Shown here one piece after another: positions 11,624 through 21,938 of a stretch of DNA of 64,000 nucleotides. Within the stretch, counting starts at the first letter, position 1. Every line of letters begins with the position of its first letter. This DNA comes from Melastoma dodecandrum (taxonomy: Eukaryota; Streptophyta; Magnoliopsida; Myrtales; Melastomataceae): positions 8,742,001 through 8,806,000 of the forward strand of contig JARUPY010000606.1 in the NCBI GenBank assembly GCA_029817715.1, in the 5' to 3' direction. A model generated the notes under the pieces. It saw only the letters and a program-made list of their open reading frames with translations, made no database searches and had not been told where the DNA came from. The position numbers were made by a program, and so were the translations under genes.

Positions 11624-12811
11624 CTATGGCAGCGAAGCAACCTCCTTGCCCTTGTCTGGATCCACAGCAACCAATGCCCTGCTCTTGTACTCCAACAAGA
11701 TCTCCCCATTTTCAAGCACACCCAACACCCTCGCAACCCTCCCTCCGCTCGAATTCTTCCATATCTTCATGATCGTCTGGTTCACGTGCTGCTTCAGACC
11801 CTTTGGCATGTACGCCCGGACGTTGTACTCCTTCACCCATGATTCCCTGTCCCCGTACTTCTTCATCCCCCAGATCTCCATCCTCCCGTAGTTGCAGTAT
11901 ACTATCGCGGTCAGGCACCCCCGTTGGACCCCCAGTTGGTAGTTCCCTTTCGCCAGGGACCCACCTTCCGGTTTCGGGACTTCGTGGAATCTCGCCTCTG
12001 CCAGGTCGACGGACACGATCTGCCTCTCCGATCGGTGTCTCCTGGGGCCTGTTACCCAGTGTAGCCTCCCGTGAATGAACGTCTCCGGCTGCTTCCTTTC
12101 GATCTGGTAGGGCGCTTTCCCCAGGCTCCGCCACGTTGGGCATGGCTCAGTCCCCCCAAGGGCGAGGACTTGGACGTCTGATTGCATTTGCTGGATCCTC
12201 CTAGGATGTCGTGAGGAGGATGTTTTCGTGGAATTCGCGTAGTATACAACCTTGATCACCTTGTATTGTCTTGTGGAGTGGCTGTATCCAAACCCGAATA
12301 TCACTTCCTGGTCCGTGTATTGCCTCGACTGGGGCAGGCTACGGAACTCCCCAGTGAAGGGATTGTACACGCAGAGAGGCTCCCGGAAGAAAGAGTCGGA
12401 GAGGCAGAGCAGGCCGTTGCAGGACCCCACGACGTCAAACTCCGGCATGGAGTCCCGGAACGGCAGGGAGAATCTCCTGACCACGGGAGCCCTTTCCTGA
12501 GGAGATGGGATTCCGGAGGACGCCATGGTGGCAGATAACTCGACGAACCTGAGCTGGTTCCTGATGGGGTAGTCGCTGTGGAATACTAGGAAGGGCCCGT
12601 TCTCTGCCGTGAGCGAGAGGTGGTCATCCACGAGGAGGGGATCCTGGGAGAGGGACCTCCACGACCTGCAGACGAGACGGAACTGGATGAGGGACGTGAT
12701 GGGCAACCGGTAGAGAACGTCGAGGATGATCTCCCGCGGCAAATCTTCCATCCTCGTCGGTGTGTGATGTGATCTGGAAACGCTGAAATCATTTTTTCTG
12801 AAATCTGACAT
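11624..12811 (-). CDS. F-box protein with F-box-associated domain
   Basis: Single-exon gene of 395 codons. The F-box follows an internal methionine at 12751: MEDLPREIILDVLYRLPITSL, then FRLVCRSWRSLSQDP. The C-terminal two thirds match the type-1 F-box-associated domain (GSCNGLLCLSD, VYNPFTGEFRSLPQ, GFGYSHSTRQYKVIKVVY, VHGRLHW-like FIHGRLHWV). Such proteins are substrate-recognition subunits of SCF ubiquitin ligases, binding SKP1 through the F-box; the target is unknown. It resembles the At3g07870 group. Translation may begin at 12811 or at 12751; the second places the F-box at the N-terminus as is usual, and the 20 extra residues are Ser/His-rich and unremarkable. Confidence 0.88.
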   Translation of the reverse strand: MSDFRKNDFSVSRSHHTPTRMEDLPREIILDVLYRLPITSLIQFRLVCRSWRSLSQDPLLVDDHLSLTAENGPFLVFHSDYPIRNQLRFVELSATMASSGIPSPQERAPVVRRFSLPFRDSMPEFDVVGSCNGLLCLSDSFFREPLCVYNPFTGEFRSLPQSRQYTDQEVIFGFGYSHSTRQYKVIKVVYYANSTKTSSSRHPRRIQQMQSDVQVLALGGTEPCPTWRSLGKAPYQIERKQPETFIHGRLHWVTGPRRHRSERQIVSVDLAEARFHEVPKPEGGSLAKGNYQLGVQRGCLTAIVYCNYGRMEIWGMKKYGDRESWVKEYNVRAYMPKGLKQHVNQTIMKIWKNSSGGRVARVLGVLENGEILLEYKSRALVAVDPDKGKEVASLP

Positions 12812-12853
12812 ATGTGATTTAATATTTTTTATAACGTTTCTTTACAAAATTTT

Positions 12854-13219
12854 TTAATTTCTAAGCTTCGTCCTCGTTGTCTCCCTAATATATTCAAGAA
12901 CAGTCTTTTCAATGGCGGAGGCAGTACCGAGGTAGCCGTCGCGTCGGTCCTGAGCAGCCACTTCAACCCATAACTGCGGACTTTCATTCTGAAAAACATT
13001 CAGAACTTCGCGGACAATTCGCTGGGCAGTTCTCGTGTATCCCATATTTTCCAATCTACGGGCAACAACAAGCCAAAGATCCTGGCCTCCAGGCTCACCT
13101 TCCTTGTACCAGGGATCAAGCAGATCTTTCAACCTATCTTCGGGTAGATTGTCCCCGTACGCCGCCGCTCTAACACGTGCTTTTCCAAGGTATAAAATCT
13201 CAATAGTTTTGAGCTCCAT
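12854..13219 (-). CDS. Small hypothetical protein, 121 aa
   Basis: An uninterrupted frame with ATG at 13219. The product is mostly predicted helix (for example LWLVVARRLENMGYTRTAQR, SAIEKTVLEYIRETTR), charged, with no signal peptide or membrane span. I do not recognise the family. An acceptor-like TTTTTAG lies 4 nt before the ATG, and a donor-like CTCAG|GTATCTGAG at 13343, suggesting a 5'-leader intron (13224-13343). That leader and intron are the most diverged copy of the adjacent 221-bp tandem repeat, so the upstream region of this gene is itself made of repeats. It could also be a relic. Confidence 0.4.
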   Translation of the reverse strand: MELKTIEILYLGKARVRAAAYGDNLPEDRLKDLLDPWYKEGEPGGQDLWLVVARRLENMGYTRTAQRIVREVLNVFQNESPQLWVEVAAQDRRDGYLGTASAIEKTVLEYIRETTRTKLRN

Positions 13220-13230
13220 TGGCCTAAAAA

Positions 13231-15385
13231 CAATCGATTAAACACAACAAGAAACACAAGGAAAAATAAACATTGAAAAAAAAACAAAATACGAGAGGCC
13301 GTTCGGTGGGTGAGGAGGAAATTTGCAAGGAAAACTCAGATACCTGAGCGGCGGCCGTCGGTGGTTCATTTTTCAGAGACTGCAGAGAGGTTTCAGGGAC
13401 TCAGAGACGTTTAAGAGACTGTAGCGGAGAGGGAAGAAGACCCGTCGATCGCCGTCGTTGAGGAAAACAGAAACGTTGGAGCTGAATAAAGTTTTGATCG
13501 ATTAAAGCCATGAAACAAGAAACACGGAAAAATAAACATTGAACAAAAAAAGCAAAATACGACACCAGCCGTTCGGTGGGCGAGGGGGAAATACGCAAGA
13601 AAACTCAAGAAACACTTCAGAGACCTTGTAGTGGAGAGGGAAGAAGAAGCTCGTTGCCCCATCGGTCGCTCTCGTTGAGGAAAACGGAAACTTTGGAGCT
13701 GAATAAAGTTTTGATCGATTAAAGACATGAAACAAGAAACACGGAAAAATAAACATTGAACAAAAAAAAAAAACAAAATACGACACCGGCCGTTCGGTGG
13801 GTGAGGGGGAAATATGCAGTGAAAACTCAAGAAACACTTCAGAGACCTTGTAGTGGAGAGGGAAGAAGAAGCTCGTTGCCCCGTCGGTCACTCTCGTTGA
13901 GGAAAACGGAAACTTTGGAGCTGAATAAAGTTTTGATCGATTAAAGACATGAAACAAGAAACACGGAAAAATAAACATTGAACAAAAAAAAAAACAAAAT
14001 ACGACACCGGCCGTTCGGTGGGTGAGGGGGAAATATGCAGTGAAAACTCAAGAAACACTTCAGAGACCTTGTAGTGGAGAGAGAAGAAGAAGCTCGTTGC
14101 CCCGTCGGTCGCTCTCGTTGAGGAAAACGGAAACTTTGGAGCTGAATAAAGTTTTGATCGATTAAAGACATGAAACAAGAAACACGGAAAAATAAACATT
14201 GAACAAAAAAAAAAAAACAAAATACGACACCGGCCGTTCGGTGGGTGAGGAGGAAATATGCAGTGAAAACTCAAGAAACACTTCAGAGACCTTGTAGTGG
14301 AGAGGGAAGAAGAAGCTCGTTGCCCCGTCGGTCGCTCTCGTTGAGGAAAACGGAAACTTTGGAGCTGAATAAAGTTTTGATCGATTAAAGACATGAAACA
14401 AGAAACACGGAAAAATAAACATTGAACAAAAAAAAAACAAAATACGACACCGGCCGTTCGGTGGGTGAGGGGGAAATATGCAGTGAAAACTCAAGAAACA
14501 CTTCAGAGACCTTGTAGTGGAGAGGGAAGAAGAAGCTCGTTGCCCCGTCGATCGCTGTCGTTGAGGAAAACCGAAACGTTGGATCTGAATAAAGTTTTGA
14601 TCGATTAAAGACATGAAACAAGAAACACGGAAAAATAAACATTGAACAAAAAAAAAAAAAACAAAATACGACACCGGCCGTTCGGTGGGTGAGGAGGAAA
14701 TATGCAGTGAAAACTCAAGAAACACTTCAGAGACCTTGTAGTGGAGAGGGAAGAAGAAGCTCGTTGCCCCGTCGGTCGCTCTCGTTGAGGAAAACGGAAA
14801 CTTTGGAGCTGAATAAAGTTTTGATCGATTAAAGACATGAAACAAGAAACACGGAAAAATAAACATTGAACAAAAAAAAAACAAAATACGACACCGGCCG
14901 TTCGGTGGGTGAGGGGGAAATATGCAGTGAAAACTCAAGAAACACTTCAGAGACCTTGTAGTGGAGAGGGAAGAAGAAGCTCGTTGCCCCGTCGGTCACT
15001 CTCGTTGAGGAAAACGGAAACTTTGGAGCTGAATAAAGTTTTGATCGATTAAAGACATGAAACAAGAAACACGGAAAAATAAACATTGAACAAAAAAAAA
15101 AAAACAAAATACGACACCGGCCGTTCGGTGGGCGAGGGGGAAATACGCAAGAAAACTCAAGAAACACTTCAGAGACCTTGTAGTGGAGAGGGAAGAAGAA
15201 GCTCGTTGCCCCGTCGGTCGCTCTCGTTGAGGAAAACGGAAACTTTGGAGCTGAATAAAGTTTTGATCGATTAAAGACATGAAACAAGAAATACGGAAAA
15301 ATAAACATTAAACAAAAAAAAAACAAGATACGACACCGGCCGAGGGGGAAATATGCAGGGAAAGAAACCAGATACCTGAGCTTCT
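13231..15385. repeat. Tandem array of ~221-bp units (about 9 copies)
   Basis: The sequence GTTTTGATCG recurs at 13491, 13708, 13930, 14151, 14374, 14594, 14818, 15038 and 15260, i.e. a period of 217-224 bp. Differences between units are mostly the length of one A-tract (7-14 A) and a few substitutions. The outermost copy (from 13231) overlaps the putative 5' leader and leader intron of the small gene at 12854-13219 and is the most diverged. The donor-like CAG|GTATCTG found at 13343 recurs near 15374 at the far edge, but is lost from the internal units. Open frames of 76-258 codons across the array are a by-product of the unit being free of stops in several frames and should not be called as genes. 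Confidence 0.92.
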
Positions 15386-15564
15386 TTGACTTCAGAGAGC
15401 TGAATAAAATTTTTGATTTTTCGATTTTGAATTTCTAGCTTCTCCCTCCCGTGAAATGGGTATAAAATGACCCCTTGCGGAGATCTCGACCGTAGCCCAT
15501 GGGCTTTTTGATCAATTTTTCACGGCTCTCTTTTCCTTCGTTCGTTTTCATTTTCCCTCAATTC

Positions 15565-15598
15565 GTTCTATTCAGGTGGAGCTCAGTGTGGATTTTCG
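15565..15598 (+). repeat. 34-nt copy of YSL exon 4 in the YSL leader
   Basis: Positions 15565-15598 are identical to 16737-16770, which lies in exon 4 of the YSL pseudogene just downstream and encodes [10 protein letters not shown]. The copy is in the same orientation, about 180 bp before the presumed start. Confidence 0.85.
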
Positions 15599-15742
15599 TA
15601 TTAATTTGTGTTTCTCCATTTTTTATCATCGTCGTGTATGAAAGTATGGATTGCATCGGCAAACTGCAATGCACTGCAATTTGGGATCCTGAGTCGGGGA
15701 TTTTTCTGTTGTGTTTTTTTTTAGCAGAGGTTGATTAATCAA

Positions 15743-17517
15743 ATGGGGGGCAAGAATATCGAAGATACGCCGCCAGACGCGGCGAAACACCATGAGGAGG
15801 GGATTTCCAAGGTGGCTGACCATGAGCTGGAAGGTGGAAAGTATGGCCCCGTGGATGAAGCAGATCACAGTCCGGGGAATCCTCGCGAGTTTAGTGATTG
15901 GAATCATTTACAGCGTGATAGTAATGAAGCTGAATCTCACCACAGGCCTCGTCCCGAACCTCAACGTGTCAGTCGCCCTTTTGGCTTTCGTGTTCCTGCA
16001 GTCCTGGATTAAGCTGCTGGAGAAGGCGGGAATCGTGTCGATGCCGTTTACCCGACAGGAGAACACTGTGATACAGACTTGTGCGGTGGCATGCTATAGC
16101 ATTGCAGTTGGAGGTAGGGAATTGCCTTTCATCGGTCTCACTGGCTGAAGATATATAGTTGTCTGACTATGCCGATTCGCTATCAAACAGGTGGATTTGG
16201 GTCTTATTTGCTCGCTCTGAACAGGAAGACGTATTTGCTAGCTGGTTTTGACACTCCTGGCAATAGCCCTGAAAGCATCAAGGAACCTGGAATTGGTTGG
16301 ATGACTGGTTTTCTATTCGTTAGCAGTTTTGTTGGTTTGCTTGCCCTGGTTCCTTTGAGAAAGGTGAGAGATCTACCCAAAAGGCGCTCGACTAGTCCTT
16401 ATATAGGTGGCCCTGTATTGTGTCTACTAAGACGATGCATGAGACATAATTGATCGGTTTACGACTGCTGATTGTGGTTTCTGGATTTGACAGATAATGA
16501 TAATAGACTACAAGCTATCCTATCCTAGCGGAACCGCCACGGCTGTTCTTATCAATGGATTCCATACGCCAAAAGGAGACAAGATGGCCAAGTATGTATA
16601 CATGTTTTCCCACCAATCTTTACTGTTTTATCTCCTCAATTGGGTCATACTTGTTAAATCCAATAATCTGCAGGAAGCAGGTGCATGGTTTCCTGAAAAG
16701 TTTCTCCTTCAGCTTCCTGTGGGCATTCTTCCAGTGGTTCTATTCAGGTGGAGCTCAGTGTGGATTTTCGCAGTTCCCGACGTTCGGCTTGGAAGCTTGG
16801 AGAAATTCGTGCGGCCTCATGTTTCCCTAATATGCTTCTCTGTTTACAATGGTTCCTTCACTTAATCTCTCGGTCGAATAATTTTTTTTTTCTTTTGTCA
16901 GGTTCTACTTTGACTTCAGTATGACATACATAGGAGCAGGAATGATCTGTTCTCACCTCGTAAACTTGTCTCTGCTCCTCGGTGCGGTCCTCTCATGGGG
17001 ACTGATGTGGCCGCTTATTGGAAAACGTAAAGGAGATTGGTTCCCTGCATCATTACCTCAAAGCAGTATGAAGAGTCTCAATGGTTACAAGGCAAGGCTT
17101 TTAGGTTTCATGATCATATGTGAATAGTCTAAGGCGTTGGCCCATATTAATGCAAATCATTGGCAGGTATTTATTTCTATTTCACTCATACTCGGAGACG
17201 GCTTATACCACTTCCTCAAAATACTTATCTTCACCGCTTGGAACATCTATTCCAGATTGAAACACAGAAACAACAAATCAGGTGGGTGAGGATGAATTCT
17301 GTGTCGTATTTTTCATTTTCATGTCCAGAATATCATTTTTCTTATGCATTCGTCGACTTAGTTCTCTACTGATTTAGAGATTCTTCAGCTGGCTTTGTCT
17401 CTATCGATGCAAATCTAACCAGGGTCTTCTCTTTGCATTACAGTTCCTGTAGATACAGACCAAACTCCCTGTGAACTTAAACGAAATGAAGTTTTTATGC
17501 GAGAGGGCATCCCCTTG
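15743..17517 (+). pseudogene. Yellow-stripe-like (YSL3-type) metal-nicotianamine transporter, truncated
   Basis: The N-terminal half of an oligopeptide-transporter-family YSL protein, which normally has ~670 residues and 13-15 membrane spans. Exons: 15743-16113, 16191-16363, 16494-~16594, 16674-16808, 16902-17091, 17167-17281, 17444-17517. Landmarks are [91 protein letters not shown] and SLNGYKVFISISLILGDG. Homology stops abruptly at MREGIPL (17517); the second half of the transporter is absent. A frame change near 15833 separates the acidic N-terminus from the first conserved block; initiation at ATG 15792 would bypass it. The intron at 17092 has a GC donor. Active homologues import Fe/Zn/Cu-nicotianamine at the plasma membrane; this copy cannot form a full transporter. 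Confidence 0.85.
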
Positions 17518-18858
17518 ACACTCAGAACAAGTACCTGCAGACACCGAACACATCGTTTAGAAAATCCTAGCTCATTGAGTGATTGCAAATAAAAGCTCTT
17601 TGCGAGCTGACGTCCAGCAGTTAAGACCCCGGGAAAAACCACAGCCGAACAAATGCATCAACAATAAGAAAGCACCAGAAGCTCTCCAAAAACCCAGAAG
17701 GCACTGGTGATGAGTATCATTCATCAAAAAATGAAACATAAGTCATCATTTTCCTCAAGGAATGAATTCCACCAAACTCACATATTGCTGTCTGTTTGTA
17801 AATCCTGCTAGGAAACTCCATCTTCTCCACTCTCTTTGATAGTGCTCTGACATTTTTGAGCTACCTGGACCAGCTGATTGACCTGCATAAAATATAACAT
17901 GAGACTGGTGCACTAACCCAGATGATATGTTAGACTTAGCTACTAATGACAATTTACCCAATAAAATCCCGTAATTTAGAGGCAAAGTCAGGTAGACAAA
18001 TCACTGATTTGTCTGTGAACTAGCTAGAGCCTGTGACGTTCCATCCCCCTGGAAATAAATGCCAGAACTAGCTATTAGTTCTAATCGTACATGTAAAGCC
18101 AAGCTTCCTCATCGTCAAAAATCTTCCACAGTGAGAAGTTTTTCTGCCGATAATGGGCAGTGGACAAGAGCAATCAGATAGGAAAAGCAACGATTACGAG
18201 GACAATTGATCAGGAAAAAAGAGACACCTTTCTTCGCCTAATAATGCTAACCCCAATCCTAAAACAGTGGCATTAAAACCAACGAAGCCAAACAAGCAGC
18301 AGCAGAAGTGAATTCAAGTGACGATCGAGAGGATATATATATAGCCGTTGTAAAAAAGAAAACATGGTTTGGGTTGAGTTATGGCCCATGTGACGGTTGG
18401 GTCTGGCCCACAAACAAATGGGCTCTTTTTTATAAGTGCCACGTCGTCGTCTCTCAACTTTTGGGACGGATACGCCCCGTGTTGTTTTTTCTTCTTATTG
18501 ATATCATCGCCCCCATAATAGTGTAGGAGGTGGCGCTCTCTCTTTATATATTTATGACGTCATCAATGTAAAATAATTAAAAAAAAAAGAGAGAGAGAGG
18601 GAGGCCATCCGTCTGAACTGGCTCCACTTTTTCCCACGTATTTCTTCCAATGGGCGGGGGGGCCACTTCACTTGTTCCGCCTAGCTGGCCTTTTTGGTTA
18701 ATTGGACCCTGCTGGCTGGCTGTTTCCAACTGCTGTCTGTCGGTGGGATATGTGATCTGGGGGCCGTCCTTCTGCCTAAGTTTCCTACTTTTCTTTTGTC
18801 CACTTTTTCCTCTTCCCCCCCCCCCCCCTGCTTCTCTCTCTCTCCGCGTCTCGGAGAT
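17518..18858. other. Intergenic; BAG promoter side
   Basis: Follows the YSL truncation point. Two short acceptor-linked stretches on the minus strand (~17800-17890 and ~18000-18050) look like small exons but I could not join them into a gene. Closer to the BAG gene are GGCCCA/TGGGCT motifs (~18383-18420) of the site-II type common in plant housekeeping promoters, a CCCGTG-rich stretch and a run of C at ~18817-18829 in the leader. Confidence 0.4.
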
Positions 18859-20145
18859 ATGATGACTGTTAAGTCTAGGACAGCGGGAACGTCCACCCCC
18901 ATGAACAGCGGCTCTGGCGAGGAGTGGGAGGTGAGGCCCGGCGGGATGCTTGTTCAGAAGAGGAACCCCGCCGCTTCTGAATGCAGTGCCGGGATGCCAC
19001 CTCCGGCACCGACTATTAGAGTTAGGGTTAAGCACGGGTCTAGCTACCATGAGATCAGTATTAGTTGTCAGGCCACGTTTGGTGCGTCGAATTTCCCCCG
19101 ACCTCCTTCCTGTCTGTTTGCTTTTCGGATCTCTTCTCTTAGTTGTGTCCTGTCGTCGTCCTATTTGCAGGGGAGTTGAAGAAACTGTTGACCCTGCCGA
19201 CGGGGCTGCATCATCAGGACCAGAAACTCTTCTTCAAGGACAAGGAGAGAGGTTCCAGTTCTTTCCTCGACATGGTTGGGGTCAAAGACAAGTCCAAGCT
19301 CGTCCTCGTTGAGGATCCCATCAGCCAGGAGAAGCGTTTCCTCGAGATGCACAAGAGTGCCAAGATGGAGAAATCCTCCAAGTCCATCTCCGATATCAGC
19401 TTGGAGATCGATAGACTCGCCGGTCAGGTTCGGTCTGATATTACTGTCATTGCCAGGAGGAGATAACTCCTTTTTGTACTTCTTTCTTTTTTTTAAAAAA
19501 AAAAACAACAAATATTGACGAATTACGTCATGATCCGGATCGGTGTAGGTTTCAGCCATGGAATCGGTGATTAGTAAGGGTGGAAAAGTTGCTGAAACAC
19601 AGATCTTGACCTTGATTGAATTGTTGATGAATAATCTCCTCAAGTTGGATGGCATAGTCGCCGATGGAGATGTTAAATTACAGAGGAAGATGCAGGTGAG
19701 TAAACTGTTATTCAACCACCCTCTGGAGTTACGAACAGATTTTGATATCTGTAGCCTTTTGCTTCGAATTCGAATGCAGGTGAAGAGAGTGCAAAAGTAT
19801 GTTGAGACTCTGGATATGTTGAAGGTGAAAAGTTCAATGCATAACAACGGTGATAGTCAGGTTCGGAGGGACGACAACAGACAAGTACACTCGAATGGTG
19901 TCCTAAAACCCAATCCAAATGAAAGTCAACGACAGAGGCATCCGGATGTGTATTCTTATGAGCGAGCCCATCGAGAGCAGCCCAAACCACCAGGAGCTTC
20001 GCAGCCGCCAGCGAGGCACGCCGCATCTGGGACAGTTGTCACCACAGATTGGGAGACATTCGATGCCGTCCAACCATCGAATGCAGCTAAACCTACATCC
20101 TCGTCAGCAGCCAAACCGAAATCCGACTGGGAATTGTTTGAGTAA
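18859..20145 (+). CDS. BAG-family co-chaperone (BAG1-4 type), 4 exons
   Basis: Exons 18859-19081, 19171-19427, 19549-19695 and 19780-20145, all GT-AG and in phase; 330 residues. N-terminus EEWEVRPGGMLVQKRNP is the signature of plant BAG1-4. A ubiquitin-like domain follows (IRVRVKHGSSYHEISI, then ELKKLLTLPTGLHHQDQKLFFKDKER). The BAG domain occupies exons 2-4 (residues ~150-225), where ISDISLEIDRLAGQ, LTLIELLMNNLLKLDGI and VKRVQKYVETLD would bind the ATPase domain of Hsp70. The Ser/Pro-rich tail ends in the repeated TTDWETFD and KSDWELFE. These proteins act as nucleotide-exchange co-chaperones in stress and cell-death control. The reading frame is open upstream to 18694, but the conserved MMTVKSR start at 18859 matches relatives. 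Confidence 0.93.
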
Positions 20146-20747
20146 GGCTGGCAGAGATAAGTAGGAGGCGGGACTTGTGCGTTTGATTTCGAGAGTGGTG
20201 GATGACTTTCGTTTGTGGCATTCGGTAATCCCCTATTCTTTACTTACTGTAGTTAGATTTTTTATATGGACTCCTGTATTCGAGATAATCTGATGTTTCA
20301 CCACTGCTGTGTCGATGAATAAATGGGGTCCGAATCCAAATACATATAATTAGTATTTGGGGTGGCGGTGGTGTGAAATATGAGTGAAGAAGACGTTGTC
20401 CGGGGGGAGGGACTGCTCTCAATAATGCAATTGAAATGCAACCACTCTGGTTCTGATTGAAAGATGAGAGGAGGTACAGACCTGCTGCTATTTTTGATTT
20501 ATTATTATCTTAAAAGGAGGAAAAAAATGAGTATCATTTGTCGCCACTCTTTTTGATTCGGAGGTGGATTTCAGAAGGAGCGAGAGTTTTTAATCATCCC
20601 TCACTTCCTGCCATGTAAAGAAAACCGAGCAATAATAACAAGAAAATCATATATAAAATCTGTGAATTAGATTCTCTTCTTTTTTCTTTTGTTTCTGTTC
20701 TCCTACTCTGTTCTTCTTCAAGATCAAGAAGAACGTTACGACTTGAT
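20146..20747. other. Intergenic, 3' flank of BAG gene
   Basis: No coding exon, RNA gene or repeat was recognised in this stretch. Confidence 0.5.
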
Positions 20748-21017
20748 ACAGATACTTCCCAAAAATCGAAATTATTGGTCAATGGAGGAACAAGATCACC
20801 ACTTTTGTTCAATAAGATACCAAAGTGGATGATTGACTCATTCCATACTAGAAATAATCGCGGGAAATCTTTTGATAACACGGATTCCTATTTCTCAATG
20901 ATATCCCACGATCAAGACAATTGGCTGAATTCCGTGAAACCAGTTCATAGAAGTTCATTGATATCTTCTTTTTCTAAAGCAAATCGACTTCGATTCTTGA
21001 ATAATCCACATCACTAA
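20748..21017 (+). pseudogene. ycf2: Nuclear insertion of plastid DNA: ycf2 fragment
   Basis: The frame encodes [77 protein letters not shown], an internal segment of the very large plastid protein Ycf2. Only ~90 of more than 2,200 codons are present and a stop follows directly, so it is a non-functional nuclear copy of plastid DNA (NUPT). Several substitutions against the sequence I expect from land plants suggest that it has drifted. It abuts the left LTR of the next element (16 bp apart), and the matching continuation of ycf2 is not found beyond the right LTR. Confidence 0.88.
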
Positions 21018-21032
21018 GACGATCCATGAGCA

Positions 21033-21265
21033 TGTTATTATTTTTAAATTTTATAATATTAGGATTATTTTAGGAATATCACGTTAAATTTCTTTTTTAG
21101 TATAAATAAGGCCTTAAGTTAAAAAAAACAGTTATTATTTTTATTATATTATCTTATTTTTAGAATTTCTTGAGAAAAATCCTAGAATTCTCTATCGTTT
21201 CATTCATCATATTCGTTTTCTCCTAATTTTTCTGTGATTTCTCCTATTTCCGCTACACTGCTCCA
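21033..21265 (+). repeat. Left LTR
   Basis: Begins TGTT and is matched by the repeat at ~23436. The TATA box at 21101-21108 would start the transcript. The 3' edge is set only by the primer-binding site that follows. Confidence 0.55.
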
Positions 21266-21270
21266 TCAAT

Positions 21271-21282
21271 TGATATCAGAGC
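21271..21282 (+). other. Primer-binding site (initiator Met-tRNA type)
   Basis: TGATATCAGAGC, one mismatch from the TGGTATCAGAGC used by most plant LTR elements, lying a few bases after the LTR. Confidence 0.5.
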
Positions 21283-21938
21283 ATGAGTTCTACCTTAGGG
21301 TTCGAGTTTAGAATTTTAAGGTGGCTAATCGTGGTAAAGGTCGTGAGAGGGGATTCAACATCAACATACGAAACTTGCTGATATGCGAAGTATGCTTGAA
21401 GATCTATCGGAAGCAGTCCAAGAGTTGTTGCTGCTGCGACAGGAACGCGTGGGAGTCCGAATGGAGATTCCGGAAGGCAACCACAACCCCTTAAACATAC
21501 CAGAAGGTGGTACTAAGGATGAATTTGATGCAATCGAAATCAATCTTTTCTGTGAAGCCGGACTTGTAAATAATACATGAGGAGATGGATTGAAAAGGGA
21601 TATGCCCAAGATCTCAACGGTGGTGGGATCCAAATTGGAGTTGCAGACCTTGGCGAGAAGATGCTCGCTGATGAATAACGAGTCTGGAAGGCAGATGAAG
21701 AGTTTGGTGAAGAAATAATGCCTATTTATGATGAATATCATGTTGAGGAAGAGGATATCGATGTATATTCGATCGAAGGAGAGTCGGTCATCGTTGAAGG
21801 GGTCATGTCGAATGCTCAAGTGGATATTGAAGATTGGCATAGGCATAAGATGATCAATACTCGTGAAAATGAAGGTTCACATATTGTTATTTTCACAGAT
21901 GCAGTTGAGACTTATCTAACCCTTATGAACAGAGTAAG

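Noticed and set aside
13411..15326. Open frames up to 258 codons on the minus strand, repeatedly encoding a Phe/Ser/Pro-rich unit
   Set aside because: They run through the 221-bp DNA array, which is stop-free in several minus-strand frames; A-tract length changes shift the frame between units. No sign of protein-level selection.
13231..15385. CRISPR-like array
   Set aside because: Units are contiguous and nearly identical over 221 bp with no variable spacers, and the genome is eukaryotic.
17755..18350. Small minus-strand gene with acceptor-linked stretches
   Set aside because: Individual pieces begin after AG acceptors but phases and donors could not be joined into one frame, and nothing is recognisable.
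18694..18858. N-terminal extension of the BAG protein
   Set aside because: The frame is open, but the conserved MMTVKSR start and plant BAG family lengths place initiation at 18859; the extension lies in a C/T-rich leader.
20748..21017. Functional plastid-type gene
   Set aside because: Only a small piece of ycf2, ended by a stop and lying between nuclear genes.
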